Source: an uncultured Bacteroidales bacterium
GTDB taxonomy: Bacteria; Bacteroidota; Bacteroidia; Bacteroidales; Bacteroidaceae
Reading direction: 5' to 3'
Length of the DNA: 64,000 nucleotides
Assembly: GCA_902786925.1 (NCBI GenBank)
Contig: CADAEK010000012.1
Span: forward strand, 1 to 64,000
Numbering within the stretch: the first letter of the stretch is position 1; each line of letters opens with the position of its first letter. The translations under genes were made by a program, and so were the position numbers. The notes below the pieces were generated by a model. That model was given only the letters and a program-made list of their open reading frames with translations, was not told the origin of the DNA and searched no databases. Of the stretch, positions 18,173-28,684 are shown one piece after another.

Positions 18173-19309
18173 ATGAATACAACACGATGGATGAAGAGCC
18201 TTGCCTTGTGCTGCATCGCTCTGGTTTCATCCGCACAAACACAAGCACAGGAACATGTGAATGGCCAGTTCTGGATGGACACCGAGGGCAACCACATCAA
18301 TGCCCATGGTGGCAACATCATTCAGTATGGTGACACCTACTATTGGTATGGAGAGAACCGTCCTTACAGAGGTTTTACTACCGAAGCAGGTGTTGGAGTC
18401 TATTCGTCAAAAGACCTCAAGACTTGGAAGAATGAAGGCATTGCCTTGGCGGTAAGTGAAGAAGCTGGGCACGATATTGAGCGTGGCTGCATCATGGAGC
18501 GCCCCAAGGTGCTCTACAATGCGCAAACGGATAAGTTTGTGATGCTCTTCCACCTTGAACTGAAAGGACGAGGCTATGAAGCCGCTCGTGTGGCATTCGC
18601 TGTGAGCGATACGCCTACAGGTCCGTTCCGTTTCGTTCGCAGCACACGTGTGAACGCCAACAAATGGCCATTCGACATGAACAAGAAGGCTCAGAAGTTA
18701 GCTCAGCAGACCGATGCCTCCAAATGGAAGAACTGGTGGAGTGATGAGTGGCGCAAGGAAGTGGAGAAAGGCATGTACCTATGGCGTGACATGCAAGGCG
18801 GTCAAATGAGCCGTGACATGACACTCTATGTGGATAAAGATGGAAAGGCCTACCACATCACCTCCTCGCAGGAGAACCTGACGCTGTTGGTGAGCGAACT
18901 GACTGACGACTACCTGGACTTCACAGGCAAGTACAATATGGTGGCTCCTGGCGGTCAGAATGAGGCGCCTTGCATCTTCCAGCATGAAGGTACCTATTGG
19001 CTCATCTGTTCCGGTTGCACAGGTTGGGCGCCTAATGAGGCACGTATGTTCAGCGCTCCCAGCATCTGGGGCCCTTGGACACAGCATCCTTCTCCTTTTG
19101 TAGGCGTAGCTACGGGCTACAGGGATATGCCAGCCAACAAGACGTTTGGTGCACAGGGCACATACATCTATGAAATGAATGGCAAGCCTATCTTTATGGC
19201 TGATATATGGAACGAGCGCCATCTCTCCAATAGCCTTCATCTTTGGCTGCCTATAGACTTTGATGGACAAGGCGTGCCTGTCATCCGTTGGGTGGATAAA
19301 GCTTTCTAA
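18173..19309 (+). CDS. Secreted GH43-like glycoside hydrolase
   Basis: A 378-residue secreted protein (signal peptide about 1-25, ending TQAQ) with a five-bladed beta-propeller pattern: INAHGGNIIQYGDTYYWYGENR at the first blade (normal position of the catalytic base region), VGVYSSKDLKTWKNEG, CIMERPKVLYNAQTDKFVM (general acid region), and NEAPCIFQHEGTYWLICSG. Matches the branch of GH43 that includes exo-galactan enzymes, but the subfamily and substrate cannot be fixed here. No accessory domain and no sorting tail, so possibly periplasmic. It ends at a strong bidirectional terminator. Confidence 0.8.
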   Translation: MNTTRWMKSLALCCIALVSSAQTQAQEHVNGQFWMDTEGNHINAHGGNIIQYGDTYYWYGENRPYRGFTTEAGVGVYSSKDLKTWKNEGIALAVSEEAGHDIERGCIMERPKVLYNAQTDKFVMLFHLELKGRGYEAARVAFAVSDTPTGPFRFVRSTRVNANKWPFDMNKKAQKLAQQTDASKWKNWWSDEWRKEVEKGMYLWRDMQGGQMSRDMTLYVDKDGKAYHITSSQENLTLLVSELTDDYLDFTGKYNMVAPGGQNEAPCIFQHEGTYWLICSGCTGWAPNEARMFSAPSIWGPWTQHPSPFVGVATGYRDMPANKTFGAQGTYIYEMNGKPIFMADIWNERHLSNSLHLWLPIDFDGQGVPVIRWVDKAF

Positions 19310-19343
19310 TATGAAAACAGTAAAGCTATCTAAATATCTAAAG

Positions 19344-19385
19344 CAAACGGCCTTCGCAATCGTTGCGGAGGCCGTTTGTTGTTTT
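19344..19385. terminator. Bidirectional terminator between the GH43-like gene and yitT
   Basis: A 16-bp stem with one G-T pair (caaacggccttcgcaa / ttgcggaggccgtttg) and a 3-base loop is followed by ttgtttta. It sits between convergent genes and overlaps the yitT stop. Confidence 0.85.
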
Positions 19386-20634
19386 ATCTCTTTTTCTTCT
19401 TACTTTGCTCCAGATACTCGCGCAAAGCTTTCAGACTTTCATGTTCGGTGATGTCATATTCTGCTTGGTCGTAGTTGCCTTGTACAAGGGTGACGGTTCC
19501 GTCCTTCGCCATATAGAAGGCATCAAATCCAAAGAATTTCTTGATGAAGGAGACACGCTTGCGCGGCTCTTGGCCCAGAATAACAGAGTAGAACTCCTTG
19601 CGGGTGTCACAGCCCACTTGAAGGAGGGAGCGCACATCGTAATAGTCACCAAGTACTTGTTGAGCTGTGTCTATCTTGGTGGTGTTGTTGGTGACGCACA
19701 CCAGGATAGTGTTTTTCTTGTCCTTCTCACGGTTTTCCCTCACTTTGAACTTATCGAAACTTTCGCCCCACACACCGCTGGCATCCGTCATGGAGACGAA
19801 GGCATAGGGGTCAATGCGCTTGATGATGCGCTGCATGAGGGCTTGGTCACGGCGGCGAATGATGCTGACGATGACTTTGCGGTCTGTATGGGTGTACCAG
19901 CCCTCACCGTCGAGGATAGTCACGCCATGATGGGTCTCGATGATAGCGTCGGCAATAGCGTTAGGGTTGCGTGAGAAAATCATGAACTGCACAGACTGCT
20001 GGCGACGGCGCATCCAGTAATCGATAGTCGTAGAGCAGATGAACAGCATGACGAAACCGTAGATGACGCGGAACCAGTCGTGGAAGATGAAGTAGCATGA
20101 AGAGATGATAACTACGTCGCACGACATGATGACTGAGCCGAGTGACATGTTCCGGTGCTTGTTCACGATGGCTGCAATGATGTCGGTACCTCCTGTCGAA
20201 CCGTTGTTCTCAAAGCACAGTGCTACGCCAGAGCCACAGAGGATGGCTCCCAGCACACAGGCCATGAACGACTCTTCGCCGATGAATTTGGGCAGCATCA
20301 TGGCTCCAGTTTGATTAGGGTCAGGTATCTCGATGATACGCTGGAAGAGCCACAGCACAAAAGTCATGAAGAACACGGCATAGATGGTCTTCATGCAGAA
20401 GCGGATGCCAAGTTCCTTGATGGCAATGATGAGCAGGATGATGTTGACAATCACGTAAGTAACTTGTACCTCGATACCAGTAGCATAATAGATGATAGAG
20501 GCTACACCAGCCACTCCGCCCGTTGTCAGGCTGTAGGGCAGCATGAACACTGTCACGCCCATAGCATAAAGGATTACGCCCACAGAGATGAGGGCATAAT
20601 CCTTTAGTTCATGGAATATGTTTGACTTTGTCAT
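19384..20634 (-). CDS. YitT family membrane protein with C-terminal extension
   Basis: A 416-residue YitT/DUF161-DUF2179 protein. There are about five membrane segments (roughly 14-34, 42-72, 82-100, 124-142, 170-205), then the cytoplasmic DUF2179 domain (about 215-300; [27 protein letters not shown] in part). Family members usually end near 280-300. Here an additional soluble region of about 110 residues follows (305-416; [20 protein letters not shown]...). The ATG at 20634 was chosen because it overlaps the leuS stop as ATGA and gives the normal membrane start; the longer frame runs inside leuS. Function of the family unknown. Confidence 0.85.
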   Translation of the reverse strand: MTKSNIFHELKDYALISVGVILYAMGVTVFMLPYSLTTGGVAGVASIIYYATGIEVQVTYVIVNIILLIIAIKELGIRFCMKTIYAVFFMTFVLWLFQRIIEIPDPNQTGAMMLPKFIGEESFMACVLGAILCGSGVALCFENNGSTGGTDIIAAIVNKHRNMSLGSVIMSCDVVIISSCYFIFHDWFRVIYGFVMLFICSTTIDYWMRRRQQSVQFMIFSRNPNAIADAIIETHHGVTILDGEGWYTHTDRKVIVSIIRRRDQALMQRIIKRIDPYAFVSMTDASGVWGESFDKFKVRENREKDKKNTILVCVTNNTTKIDTAQQVLGDYYDVRSLLQVGCDTRKEFYSVILGQEPRKRVSFIKKFFGFDAFYMAKDGTVTLVQGNYDQAEYDITEHESLKALREYLEQSKKKKR

Positions 20635-23489
20635 TTCTTCAGCACGATGTTGATCATCTTGCCTGGCACCACGATGACTTTTGCCACAGTGAAGCCTTCC
20701 ATCCACTTTGCAGATTGTGGATTGGCAAGAGCTGCTTTCTCTGCATCCTCTTTTGTCACGTCGGCAGGGAATTCCAGCTGGAAGCGTGCCTTACCGTTGA
20801 AGGCCACCATCATCTTCACAGAGTCCTCCTTCAGGTAGTCCTCGTTGAAGGCTGGCCAAGGGGCGTCGCATACGGTGGTGTTCTTGCCCAGCAGGTGCCA
20901 GAGTTCTTCGGCAAGGTGAGGACAGAATGGAGCCAGCAGGATGGTGAGTGCTTCCTTCACCTCGCGGCTGGTGCTCTTGAGCTTGGTGAGTTCGTTGAGG
21001 CACACCATGAAGGCGGCGATAGATGTATTGTAAGAGAACACCTCGATGTCTGCTGTCACTTTCTTGATGAGGGTGTGCAGTGCTTTGAGTTCCTCTTTCG
21101 ATGCAGCGCCTTCAGTAGCGTTGATTGTGCCGTCCTCGTTGGTCATGAATTTCCACAACTTCTTCAGGAAGCGGTGGCAACCGTCAATGCCGTTGGTGTC
21201 CCAAGGCTTGCTCTGCTCCACAGGACCGAGGAACATTTCGTAGAGACGCAAGGTGTCAGCGCCAAACTTCTCCACAATCATGTCGGGGTTCACCACGTTG
21301 AACATAGACTTAGACATCTTCTCCACAGCCCATCCGCATACGTACTTGCCCTCGTCGTTGAGAACAAACTCAGCGTTGTTGTACTCTGGACGCCAAGCCT
21401 TGAAGGCTTCCACATCCAGCACGTCAGCGCTTACGATGTTCACGTCCACGTGGATAGGAGTGACGTCATACTGGTCTTTCTTCTCCAGCGTCACAAACGT
21501 GTTCGTGTCCTTGATGCGATAGACGAAGTTGCTTCGTCCCTGAATCATGCCCTGATTGATGAGTTTCTGGAAGGGCTCTTCCTTGCAGGAAACGCCCAGG
21601 TCGAAGAGGAACTTGTTCCAGAAGCGGCTGTAAATCAAGTGGCCTGTAGCGTGCTCGCTGCCGCCTACGTAGAGGTCCACATTCTGCCAGTACTTGTCAG
21701 CTTCTTCGCTTACGAGTGCCTGGTTGTTGTGTGGGTCCATGTAGCGCAAGTAGTAGGCTGAACTGCCCGCAAAGCCAGGCATAGTATAGAGTTCAATAGG
21801 GAACACTGTCTTGTTGTCAATCTTTGTGTTCTCCACAATCTTCTTGTTGGCCTCGTCCCAAGCCCATACGGTAGCGTTGCCCAGTGGGGGCTCGCCTGTC
21901 TCGGTAGGCAGGAACTTGTCCACTTCTGGCAGTTCGATAGGCAGGCACTCCTCTGGAATCATAGTTGGGATGCCGTTTTTGTAATAGACGGGGAATGGCT
22001 CGCCCCAATAGCGCTGGCGAGAGAAGATGGCATCGCGCAGACGGTAGTTCACCTTCACTCGGCCAATGCCTGCTTCCTTCACATACTTCTTTGTGGCTGC
22101 AATGGCCTCCTTCACAGTGAGTCCGTTGAGGCTGAAGTCGATGTATGGCTTCACATCCTTGCGGGGTGAGTTGGTCACAATGCCTTCCTTGGCGTCGTAG
22201 CTCTCCTCGCTCACGTCAGCTCCCTCGATGAGTGGGATGATAGGCAGGTTGAAGTGCTTCGCAAAGGCATAGTCGCGGCTGTCGTGAGCAGGCACTGCCA
22301 TGATGGCGCCTGTTCCGTAGCCAGCCAGCACGTATTCTGAAATCCAGATAGGATTCTTTTCGCCTGTGAAAGGATTGATGGCATATGAGCCAGAGAACAC
22401 ACCTGTCACCTTGTGGTCAATCATGCGCTCACGCTCTGTGCGGCCCTTCACATATTTAATATAGTCTTCCACAGCTGCTTTCTGCTCGGCTGTAGTCACT
22501 TTCTCCACCAGTTCGCTCTCTGGAGCCAGCACCATGAAGGTGACTCCGAACATGGTGTCGGCACGAGTGGTGAAGATGGTGAAGCTCTCGTCTGAGTCAG
22601 CAATCTTGAATTGCACTTCTGTACCTTCTGAGCGTCCAATCCAGTTCTTCTGGGTCTCCTTGATGGAGTCGCTCCACTGGATGGTCTCCAGACCGTCGAG
22701 AAGTCGCTGAGCATAAGCGCTCACGCGCAGGCACCACTGGCGCATTTTCTTCTGCTCCACAGGGAAGCCGCCGCGCACACTCACACCGTCAACCACCTCG
22801 TCATTCGCCAGCACTGTGCCCAATCCAGCGCACCAGTTCACCATCGTCTCGCCCATGAAGGCAATGCGGTAGTTCATCAGCACGTCGCTCTTCTTCTTCT
22901 CGTCCCAAGAGTTCCACTCCTCAGCTGTGAAGTTCAGCTCTTCCGTGCAGGCCACCTGCACCGTGCCGCCATCGTCGCTCTGTGTACCCTTGGTCTCGAA
23001 ACGCTGGATGAGCTTCTCGATAGGCATAGCCTTCTGCTCTTTCAGGCAGAAGAATGAGTTGAACATCTTCTGGAAAGCCCACTGTGTCCAATGGTAATAC
23101 TCAGGAGCGCAAGTGCGCACCTCTCTGTCCCAGTCGAAGCAGAAGCCGATTTTGTCCAGCTGCTCGCGGTAGCGGTCAATGTTCTGGAAAGTTGTCTTCT
23201 CTGGGTGCTGACCTGTCTGGATGGCATACTGCTCAGCAGGCAGACCATAGGCATCATAGCCCATAGGGTTCAGCACATTGAAGCCCTGCAGACGCTTGTA
23301 GCGTGCATAGATGTCGCTGGCGATGTAGCCCAGTGGGTGTCCCACGTGCAGACCTGCTCCGCTTGGGTAAGGGAACATGTTCAGCACATAAAACTTTGGC
23401 TTGTTCTTGTCCTCGACAACCTTGTAGGTCTGCTCCTCTACCCACTTCTGCTGCCACTTCTTTTCGATGTCTCTAAAGTTGTATTCCAT
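20631..23489 (-). CDS. leuS: Leucyl-tRNA synthetase
   Basis: Charges tRNA-Leu with leucine. At 952 residues it shows the class I signatures: HIGH-type HVGH at 48-51 within [17 protein letters not shown], and KMSKS at 724-728, plus an editing (CP1) domain between them. Longer than the E. coli enzyme, with insertions typical of Bacteroidetes. A consensus promoter lies 60-90 bp upstream. Translationally coupled to yitT by a 4-bp overlap. Confidence 0.98.
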   Translation of the reverse strand: MEYNFRDIEKKWQQKWVEEQTYKVVEDKNKPKFYVLNMFPYPSGAGLHVGHPLGYIASDIYARYKRLQGFNVLNPMGYDAYGLPAEQYAIQTGQHPEKTTFQNIDRYREQLDKIGFCFDWDREVRTCAPEYYHWTQWAFQKMFNSFFCLKEQKAMPIEKLIQRFETKGTQSDDGGTVQVACTEELNFTAEEWNSWDEKKKSDVLMNYRIAFMGETMVNWCAGLGTVLANDEVVDGVSVRGGFPVEQKKMRQWCLRVSAYAQRLLDGLETIQWSDSIKETQKNWIGRSEGTEVQFKIADSDESFTIFTTRADTMFGVTFMVLAPESELVEKVTTAEQKAAVEDYIKYVKGRTERERMIDHKVTGVFSGSYAINPFTGEKNPIWISEYVLAGYGTGAIMAVPAHDSRDYAFAKHFNLPIIPLIEGADVSEESYDAKEGIVTNSPRKDVKPYIDFSLNGLTVKEAIAATKKYVKEAGIGRVKVNYRLRDAIFSRQRYWGEPFPVYYKNGIPTMIPEECLPIELPEVDKFLPTETGEPPLGNATVWAWDEANKKIVENTKIDNKTVFPIELYTMPGFAGSSAYYLRYMDPHNNQALVSEEADKYWQNVDLYVGGSEHATGHLIYSRFWNKFLFDLGVSCKEEPFQKLINQGMIQGRSNFVYRIKDTNTFVTLEKKDQYDVTPIHVDVNIVSADVLDVEAFKAWRPEYNNAEFVLNDEGKYVCGWAVEKMSKSMFNVVNPDMIVEKFGADTLRLYEMFLGPVEQSKPWDTNGIDGCHRFLKKLWKFMTNEDGTINATEGAASKEELKALHTLIKKVTADIEVFSYNTSIAAFMVCLNELTKLKSTSREVKEALTILLAPFCPHLAEELWHLLGKNTTVCDAPWPAFNEDYLKEDSVKMMVAFNGKARFQLEFPADVTKEDAEKAALANPQSAKWMEGFTVAKVIVVPGKMINIVLKK

Positions 23490-23547
23490 TGTTGTTCTGT
23501 AAAAGAAAGTTCTTGGGAAGCTTACTCCCCATTATGCGATTTGGATG

Positions 23548-23579
23548 CAAAGGTACATCTTTTTTCTATTACGACCAAA
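23548..23579 (-). promoter_or_regulatory. Promoter for leuS-yitT
   Basis: Minus strand: TTTG (23576-23579), exactly 20-bp spacer, TACCTTTG (23548-23555). A near-perfect match to the Bacteroidetes consensus. Confidence 0.8.
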
Positions 23580-23701
23580 TCTACTTCCTTTCACTTTCCA
23601 CATCCCGCCTCATTGATAACCCATTATGCCTGAGGACACTATTCTCCATGCCTTCATGGGGCACGCCCTAAGCGGCATTCTTCACGTCGTCAAGGCTACT
23701 T

Positions 23702-23905
23702 TTTGCGCTCCTTCGGGGGAACATTTGCGCTCCTTCGGGGGAACATTTGCGCTCCTTCGAGGGAACAATTGTGACACCCTCGAGGTAACACTTACGACAC
23801 CCTCGGGGTAACACTTGCGACACACCCTGTGTTACACTTGCAACACACCGTATGTTACACCTGTAACACATCGTATGTTACACTTGTAACACAATCGCTG
23901 CGAAG
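23702..23905. repeat. Nine-unit drifting array of 22-23-bp repeats
   Basis: Contiguous units start at 23702, 23724, 23746 (22 bp each) and 23768, 23791, 23814, 23837, 23860, 23883 (23 bp each). Units 1 and 2 are identical (tttgcgctccttcggggg + aaca), unit 3 differs by one base, and later units change stepwise until unit 8 is cctgtaacacatcgtatg + ttaca. At the last junctions the DNA forms 16-bp palindromes TGTTACA-NN-TGTAACA (23853-23868, 23876-23891). The remaining leuS-GH43 gap (23490-24061) holds the leuS promoter and a -7-like TACATTTG (24005-24012) before the GH43 gene. Confidence 0.9.
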
Positions 23906-24061
23906 AAGTGTTACAAATGGGGCATTTGTGGCGCAGACAGGCGCTTCGTTACATAATCGAAAGGAAGTGTTTCGTTGCTGTAAAGCAGAATGAGGCAGAT
24001 GCTGTACATTTGTGGCGCGAACAGGATACGCTATCAAAAGAACAATCAAATTAACCGTAAT

Positions 24062-26569
24062 ATGAAGAGAAGATTACCTTTTTTACTGGCCATAGCGATG
24101 TGCTGGTATTCAGAGAGCGCAATGGCTCAAACGCAGAGTTACAAGATGGTGTGGAGCGCCGACAAGGGAAATGGAACTTATGTGAACCCTGTCATCAATG
24201 GCGACTTCCCCGACATTGATGTGGCAAGGAAGGGTGACACCTACTACATGGTGAGCACCACGATGTACCACTTTCCAGGAGCAACCATCCTGAAGTCGAA
24301 AGACCTCGTGAACTGGGAGTATTGTGCTAACCCCCTGAAACAGATTCTTGATAATGATGCCTACAGCCTGATGAACGGCAAGCATCACTATTCGCAAGGC
24401 ATGTGGGCCTCGTCACTCACATACCACGACGGAAAATTCTACCTTTATTTCCCGTGCTCTACGTGGTCGGAAGACTCGCAGAGCATCCTCCTCACAGCTG
24501 AAGACCCTGAGGGCGAATGGAAGCTGACACGACTGCCTGAGGCCTATCATGACCCAGGATGGCTCTTCGACGATGGAGAGAACGGTGATGGCTACTTGTA
24601 TGTGGCATGTGGCATTAACGACATCTATGTGAACAAGTTTAACGCCAAGACCTTAAAGAAGATTTCCAGCGCAAAGGCCATCAGCGTGCAGGGAGGCTGT
24701 GAAGGCAGTCACATGTACCACATTGGCGACTACTACTACATCTACGCTACTTACAACACGGAGGCTTCGCAGACCATCTTCCGCTCCAAGAACCCTATGG
24801 GGCCTTATGAAGAATGCAGCCAGCGCCTCTTCCGCTATAACCGCATCCACCAGGGAGCGCTGATTGAGACTCAGACAGGAGAGTGGTGGACACTCATCTT
24901 CAGAGATGCCGGAGCTATTGGGCGCATTCCGTATCTGGAACCTGTGAAGTGGGAAAACGGCTGGCCCATCATCGGCAACAACGGTGTGGACGTGTCGAAA
25001 AATGGAGCCACCTACAAGAAGCCTGATGTAGGCGCTACCTACGAAAAGACTTATCTTCCCACCAACGATGCCTTTACCGACACGAAACTGGGCATGCAGT
25101 GGGAGTGGAACCACAATCCCGTCCAGTCAGCATGGTCGCTCACCGAGCGTCGAGGATGGCTGCGACTGCACACTGCCAATGTGGCCAGCGAACTCCATTG
25201 GGCACGCAACTCGCTCTCACAGCGCATCTTGGGCTATTCACCCAACGACACGCCTGCCAATCAGTACAGACCCTCTTACGGCACCGTGAAGCTCGACCTC
25301 TCCGGCATGCAGGAAGGCGATGTGGCAGGTTTGGCTGTGTTCCAGAACCCCTATTCCTTCATCGGTGTGAAAATGGTGAACGGGCAGAAAGTGCTCTATG
25401 CCGAGCGTTGCACCTTCAACAGCCAACAATTGAAGAAAGAGGAGACCAAGACAGGTCCCGCACTTACCTCAGACGTGATTTATCTGCGGGCTACAGTCAA
25501 TCTGGGCACAAACACATGCCAATACTCCTACAGCTACAACAACTCCTCATGGACGAAATGGGGCGTGACCATGAATATGGGCTACACGCTCGACTACTTT
25601 GTGGGTCAGCGCTTCTACCTCTTCAATTATGCCACCAAGCACTTGGGCGGCTATGTGGACATCGACTGGTTTTCCACAGAGACGAAGTTCTCAGAGGAAA
25701 CGTTCGGTATTGTTGACCCCAACACGCTGCTGACAGACGAGGAGAAGACGATGACTGCCTTGAATATCCCTGAAGCATTCCAGAGCTTGAGTGTGAATGC
25801 CGGAAGTGTGACACCGCTGGAGGTGATGTGCACACTGCAGACGGGAGATGAAGAGAATGTGGCCAGCCGCTGTGAATACAAGATTGACAGGAGCGATATC
25901 GCTACCGTGAAGGCAGGACGTCTCATCGGGCTGAAGGACGGAACAACTGGCATCACAGCCACCTATACCGACCCGATGGGCAACACGAAGCAAGTGAATT
26001 TCTTGGTTACTGTGAAGACTTTCTCCTTGAAGGGTGGAGACTTTAATCCTTCTCTCGCAGGAAGCGGAACCTATATAGAACGGGTATGTTCATTCACGGC
26101 TGCAGCCAACGGGCTGGGTGGCTGGCGCTGTCCTGCAGGTGTGGATCTCTCCGACTACAAGTACCTTGTTGTTCGCCTCTTGAAGTCATCAACGGCATCG
26201 CCTTCTTTCCGTCTCTATGATGCGGACAACACAAAGGCTGCACCTTATATATATGAATTAGGTAAGGATAAGGAGGCTGTGATTGACCTGCATGACATGA
26301 AGAATGCGGAAGGTCGCACCATCGACCCCAGTACCATCTATCTGGCAGGCTTCAGCACAAACGGAAGCCAAAGCATCTACATCAAAGAGGTCTTCCTCTC
26401 AAACGATGGCTCGACACCAGCCACAGGCATCTCTTCCGTAGAGAGCAATCCAACGGAGGGCGCCTCTGTGCACTATGCCATTGATGGCACTCAGGTGAAT
26501 GCTGCAGAGCCAGGCATCCATGTGGTGCGTGAAGGCAAGACAGCCCGCAAGGTGTTCGTGCGCCCTTAA
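24062..26569 (+). CDS. Secreted multidomain GH43 glycosidase
   Basis: An 835-residue secreted enzyme, probably a beta-xylosidase/alpha-L-arabinofuranosidase. Signal peptide 1-22. GH43 propeller about 38-330, with likely catalytic base D51 (GDFPDID), pKa-tuning D164 or D170 and acid E214 (GGCEGSHMY). Then a GH43-type C2 beta-sandwich (about 345-560), a Big_2-like Ig domain (about 575-653), a module shared with the next two genes (about 654-783; FNPSL...GGWRCPAGVDLSDYKYLVV) and a short C-terminal sorting-like tail (YAIDGTQ...PGIHVVREGKTARKVFV). The ATG at 24062 was chosen because the signal peptide begins there. First gene of the + strand carbohydrate region next to the HTCS regulator. Confidence 0.88.
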   Translation: MKRRLPFLLAIAMCWYSESAMAQTQSYKMVWSADKGNGTYVNPVINGDFPDIDVARKGDTYYMVSTTMYHFPGATILKSKDLVNWEYCANPLKQILDNDAYSLMNGKHHYSQGMWASSLTYHDGKFYLYFPCSTWSEDSQSILLTAEDPEGEWKLTRLPEAYHDPGWLFDDGENGDGYLYVACGINDIYVNKFNAKTLKKISSAKAISVQGGCEGSHMYHIGDYYYIYATYNTEASQTIFRSKNPMGPYEECSQRLFRYNRIHQGALIETQTGEWWTLIFRDAGAIGRIPYLEPVKWENGWPIIGNNGVDVSKNGATYKKPDVGATYEKTYLPTNDAFTDTKLGMQWEWNHNPVQSAWSLTERRGWLRLHTANVASELHWARNSLSQRILGYSPNDTPANQYRPSYGTVKLDLSGMQEGDVAGLAVFQNPYSFIGVKMVNGQKVLYAERCTFNSQQLKKEETKTGPALTSDVIYLRATVNLGTNTCQYSYSYNNSSWTKWGVTMNMGYTLDYFVGQRFYLFNYATKHLGGYVDIDWFSTETKFSEETFGIVDPNTLLTDEEKTMTALNIPEAFQSLSVNAGSVTPLEVMCTLQTGDEENVASRCEYKIDRSDIATVKAGRLIGLKDGTTGITATYTDPMGNTKQVNFLVTVKTFSLKGGDFNPSLAGSGTYIERVCSFTAAANGLGGWRCPAGVDLSDYKYLVVRLLKSSTASPSFRLYDADNTKAAPYIYELGKDKEAVIDLHDMKNAEGRTIDPSTIYLAGFSTNGSQSIYIKEVFLSNDGSTPATGISSVESNPTEGASVHYAIDGTQVNAAEPGIHVVREGKTARKVFVRP

Positions 26570-26590
26570 AAGCCCGAGCCTCCTTCCCCC

Positions 26591-26646
26591 AACTCCTAAC
26601 TCTTAACTCCTAACTCCTAACTCTTAACTCTTAACTCCTAACTCCA
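26591..26646. repeat. Heptanucleotide array (AACTCYT)8
   Basis: Eight contiguous 7-bp units, aactcct or aactctt, with the last one aactcca. Located just after the GH43 stop and about 130 bp before the GH5 start. Slippage could change spacing or message stability. No ORF. Confidence 0.85.
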
Positions 26647-26775
26647 TAATTGTTTACATAATTGAAAACTTGTGTTTCGTGGGCAAAAGCACGGGTGAAG
26701 GAAAGCCCGTACTTTTGCATACGGCAAATAAAAAACAGACTTGTTGCAAATAAAGAATCATTTAAACCAGACTAT

Positions 26776-28677
26776 ATGAGATTAAAAACTACGCTTTTGG
26801 CCATTGTGGCAATGATGGCCTCGATGACATCCATGGCGCAGATAGTGGCTTATGGCAAACTGCAGCCCCTGCATGTGGATGGCAACCAGTTAAAAGACCC
26901 GTACGGCAACAAAGTGGTGTTGCACGGTGTGATGGACACCCCAAGCCCGTACTTCAACAGCTACCGCTGGGGCGGATCGGCTACTGACAATAACGTGGCC
27001 AGCTGTGTCAACTACTTCAACAAGCTCTTCACAGCCATTACTGACCATGAGCAGGGTGCATACTGCAACATCTTCCGCTTGCACCTTGACCCTTGCTGGA
27101 CAAACGGCAACAAGGGTGCATGGCCTATGGATGAGAGAGAGATTCCTTACAATGACAAGGGAGAGATTGACGGAGGTGAAGCGAACTTTGGCAGTTATAC
27201 GGGCACTCGGCTCACGAGGTACATGAAAACCCTTTACTGGAAGATTGCACAGGCTGGTCTGAAAAAAGGGCTTTACATCATTATGCGCCCACCAGGCGTA
27301 TGTCCTCGCAACATCTATGTGGGCGGCAGCTACCAAAAGTTCTTGCTGGACGTGTGGGACCGTGTGAGCCAGAACGACTCCGTTAAGAAGTACTGTGGTC
27401 AGGTGGGCATTGAGCTGGCCAACGAGCCGATCAATGTAAAGATGGCTGATGGCACAGATTCAGACCATGCGCTCCATGACTTCTTCCAGCCTATTGTAGA
27501 TAAGATTCGTGCCAATGGCTTCAAGGGCATCATCTGGGTGCCTGGCACTGGTTATCAGTCTAACTACCGCAGCTATGCCAAGTATGGCATCACAGGTGAC
27601 AACATCGGTTATGCGGTGCACAACTATGCAGGTTGGTATAACAACAGCGACAGCCACTGCGTTCCTTCTGAGGCAATTGCAGAGTTTGGCCGTTCTGTGC
27701 CTATCATCCGCACGAACCCTATCGTCATCACGGAGGTGGACTGGAGTCCTCAGAACTCTGACAATATCAAGAACTACAATGAGATGGGACAGCCTGTCTA
27801 TGGCAACTTTGGCACGTGGGCTACTGCTTCTACTTCTAAGTGGGGCAAGGCATACAAGGCTATCCTTGACCACTTCGGCAATATTTCTATGACGTTGACC
27901 GGTACGAGTGACTACATTGACATAGACGACTATGTGAAGGACAATAAGAAAAAAGTGACACCTGCTTTCAAGGTTAAGATGGAAGCACAAGGTCTTGACC
28001 CTTATGAGGCTTGTGGTGTGGCTTGCTTTGACTGGTATGAGCAATACTATCAGGTGGACTATCCTTCCACAGAGCGTTATCAGCCTGTGCAGGAGGTGCC
28101 TGAGAACCCCTTCGAACTGAGCAATGAGTGGTTTAACCCAACCATTCTCCTGGAGGGTTCTGCCAGCCACAAATCATTGGTGAGCACACTTACTTTGAAA
28201 CAGGGTGGATGCTCTGGCTGGCGTTTCGAAGAAGAAGAAGGTGTGGACCTCTCCAAGTATAACTACCTGGTCATTAAATTGGCTAAAAATGCAGTTAGGA
28301 ACACTTTCTTCCGCATTTACGACACAGCGAATTATTGGGACGCGCCTTATAAGCTTGATATGGCTGGCAATAAGGTGTTTGCGATTGACTTGCACAACAT
28401 GACGAATGAGGAAGGTCGCGCCATTGACCCCAGCCACATCCGCATTGCAGGCTTTAACTCGGCTGGCGCTGACCAGACACTCTATGTGTCAGAGGTTTAC
28501 TTGAGCTACGATGGTGTGAACCCTGCCACAGCTATTGAGTCACCTGAGGCAGAACCTGAAATCGCTACCCTCAAGCACTACTCTCTTGATGGCCGCCAAA
28601 TCAGCACGAATGAGCCTGGCATCCATATTATAAAGTACTCTACCGGACAGGTGAAGAAAGTATTTGTTAATAAATAA
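26776..28677 (+). CDS. Secreted GH5 family glycosidase
   Basis: A 633-residue secreted enzyme with a GH5 (beta/alpha)8 catalytic domain (about 25-440): acid/base E217 in GIELANEP, nucleophile E320 in PIVITEVDW, plus RLHLDP and AVHNYAGWY. GH5 covers endoglucanases, mannanases, xylanases and others, and the subfamily is not resolvable here. The catalytic domain is followed by the module shared with the neighbouring GH43 and CE genes (about 446-580; FNPTI...GWRFEEEEGVDLSKYNYLV) and the sorting-like tail (HYSLDGRQISTNEPGIHIIK). The ATG at 26776 starts the signal peptide. A -7 element TACTTTTG is at 26710-26717. Confidence 0.88.
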   Translation: MRLKTTLLAIVAMMASMTSMAQIVAYGKLQPLHVDGNQLKDPYGNKVVLHGVMDTPSPYFNSYRWGGSATDNNVASCVNYFNKLFTAITDHEQGAYCNIFRLHLDPCWTNGNKGAWPMDEREIPYNDKGEIDGGEANFGSYTGTRLTRYMKTLYWKIAQAGLKKGLYIIMRPPGVCPRNIYVGGSYQKFLLDVWDRVSQNDSVKKYCGQVGIELANEPINVKMADGTDSDHALHDFFQPIVDKIRANGFKGIIWVPGTGYQSNYRSYAKYGITGDNIGYAVHNYAGWYNNSDSHCVPSEAIAEFGRSVPIIRTNPIVITEVDWSPQNSDNIKNYNEMGQPVYGNFGTWATASTSKWGKAYKAILDHFGNISMTLTGTSDYIDIDDYVKDNKKKVTPAFKVKMEAQGLDPYEACGVACFDWYEQYYQVDYPSTERYQPVQEVPENPFELSNEWFNPTILLEGSASHKSLVSTLTLKQGGCSGWRFEEEEGVDLSKYNYLVIKLAKNAVRNTFFRIYDTANYWDAPYKLDMAGNKVFAIDLHNMTNEEGRAIDPSHIRIAGFNSAGADQTLYVSEVYLSYDGVNPATAIESPEAEPEIATLKHYSLDGRQISTNEPGIHIIKYSTGQVKKVFVNK

Positions 28678-28684
28678 CTCTTTA

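Noticed and set aside
19444-19974. Long plus-strand ORF opposite yitT
   Set aside because: Reverse-strand shadow of a clear family protein. No recognisable motif and no independent start signal.
20634-20706. Longer start for the YitT gene inside leuS
   Set aside because: The upstream extension is charged, overlaps leuS, and would place 24 residues before the first membrane segment. The ATGA overlap gives a normal coupled start.
23702-23905. Possible CRISPR array
   Set aside because: Units are contiguous with no unique spacers, sequence drifts along the array, and no cas gene is nearby.
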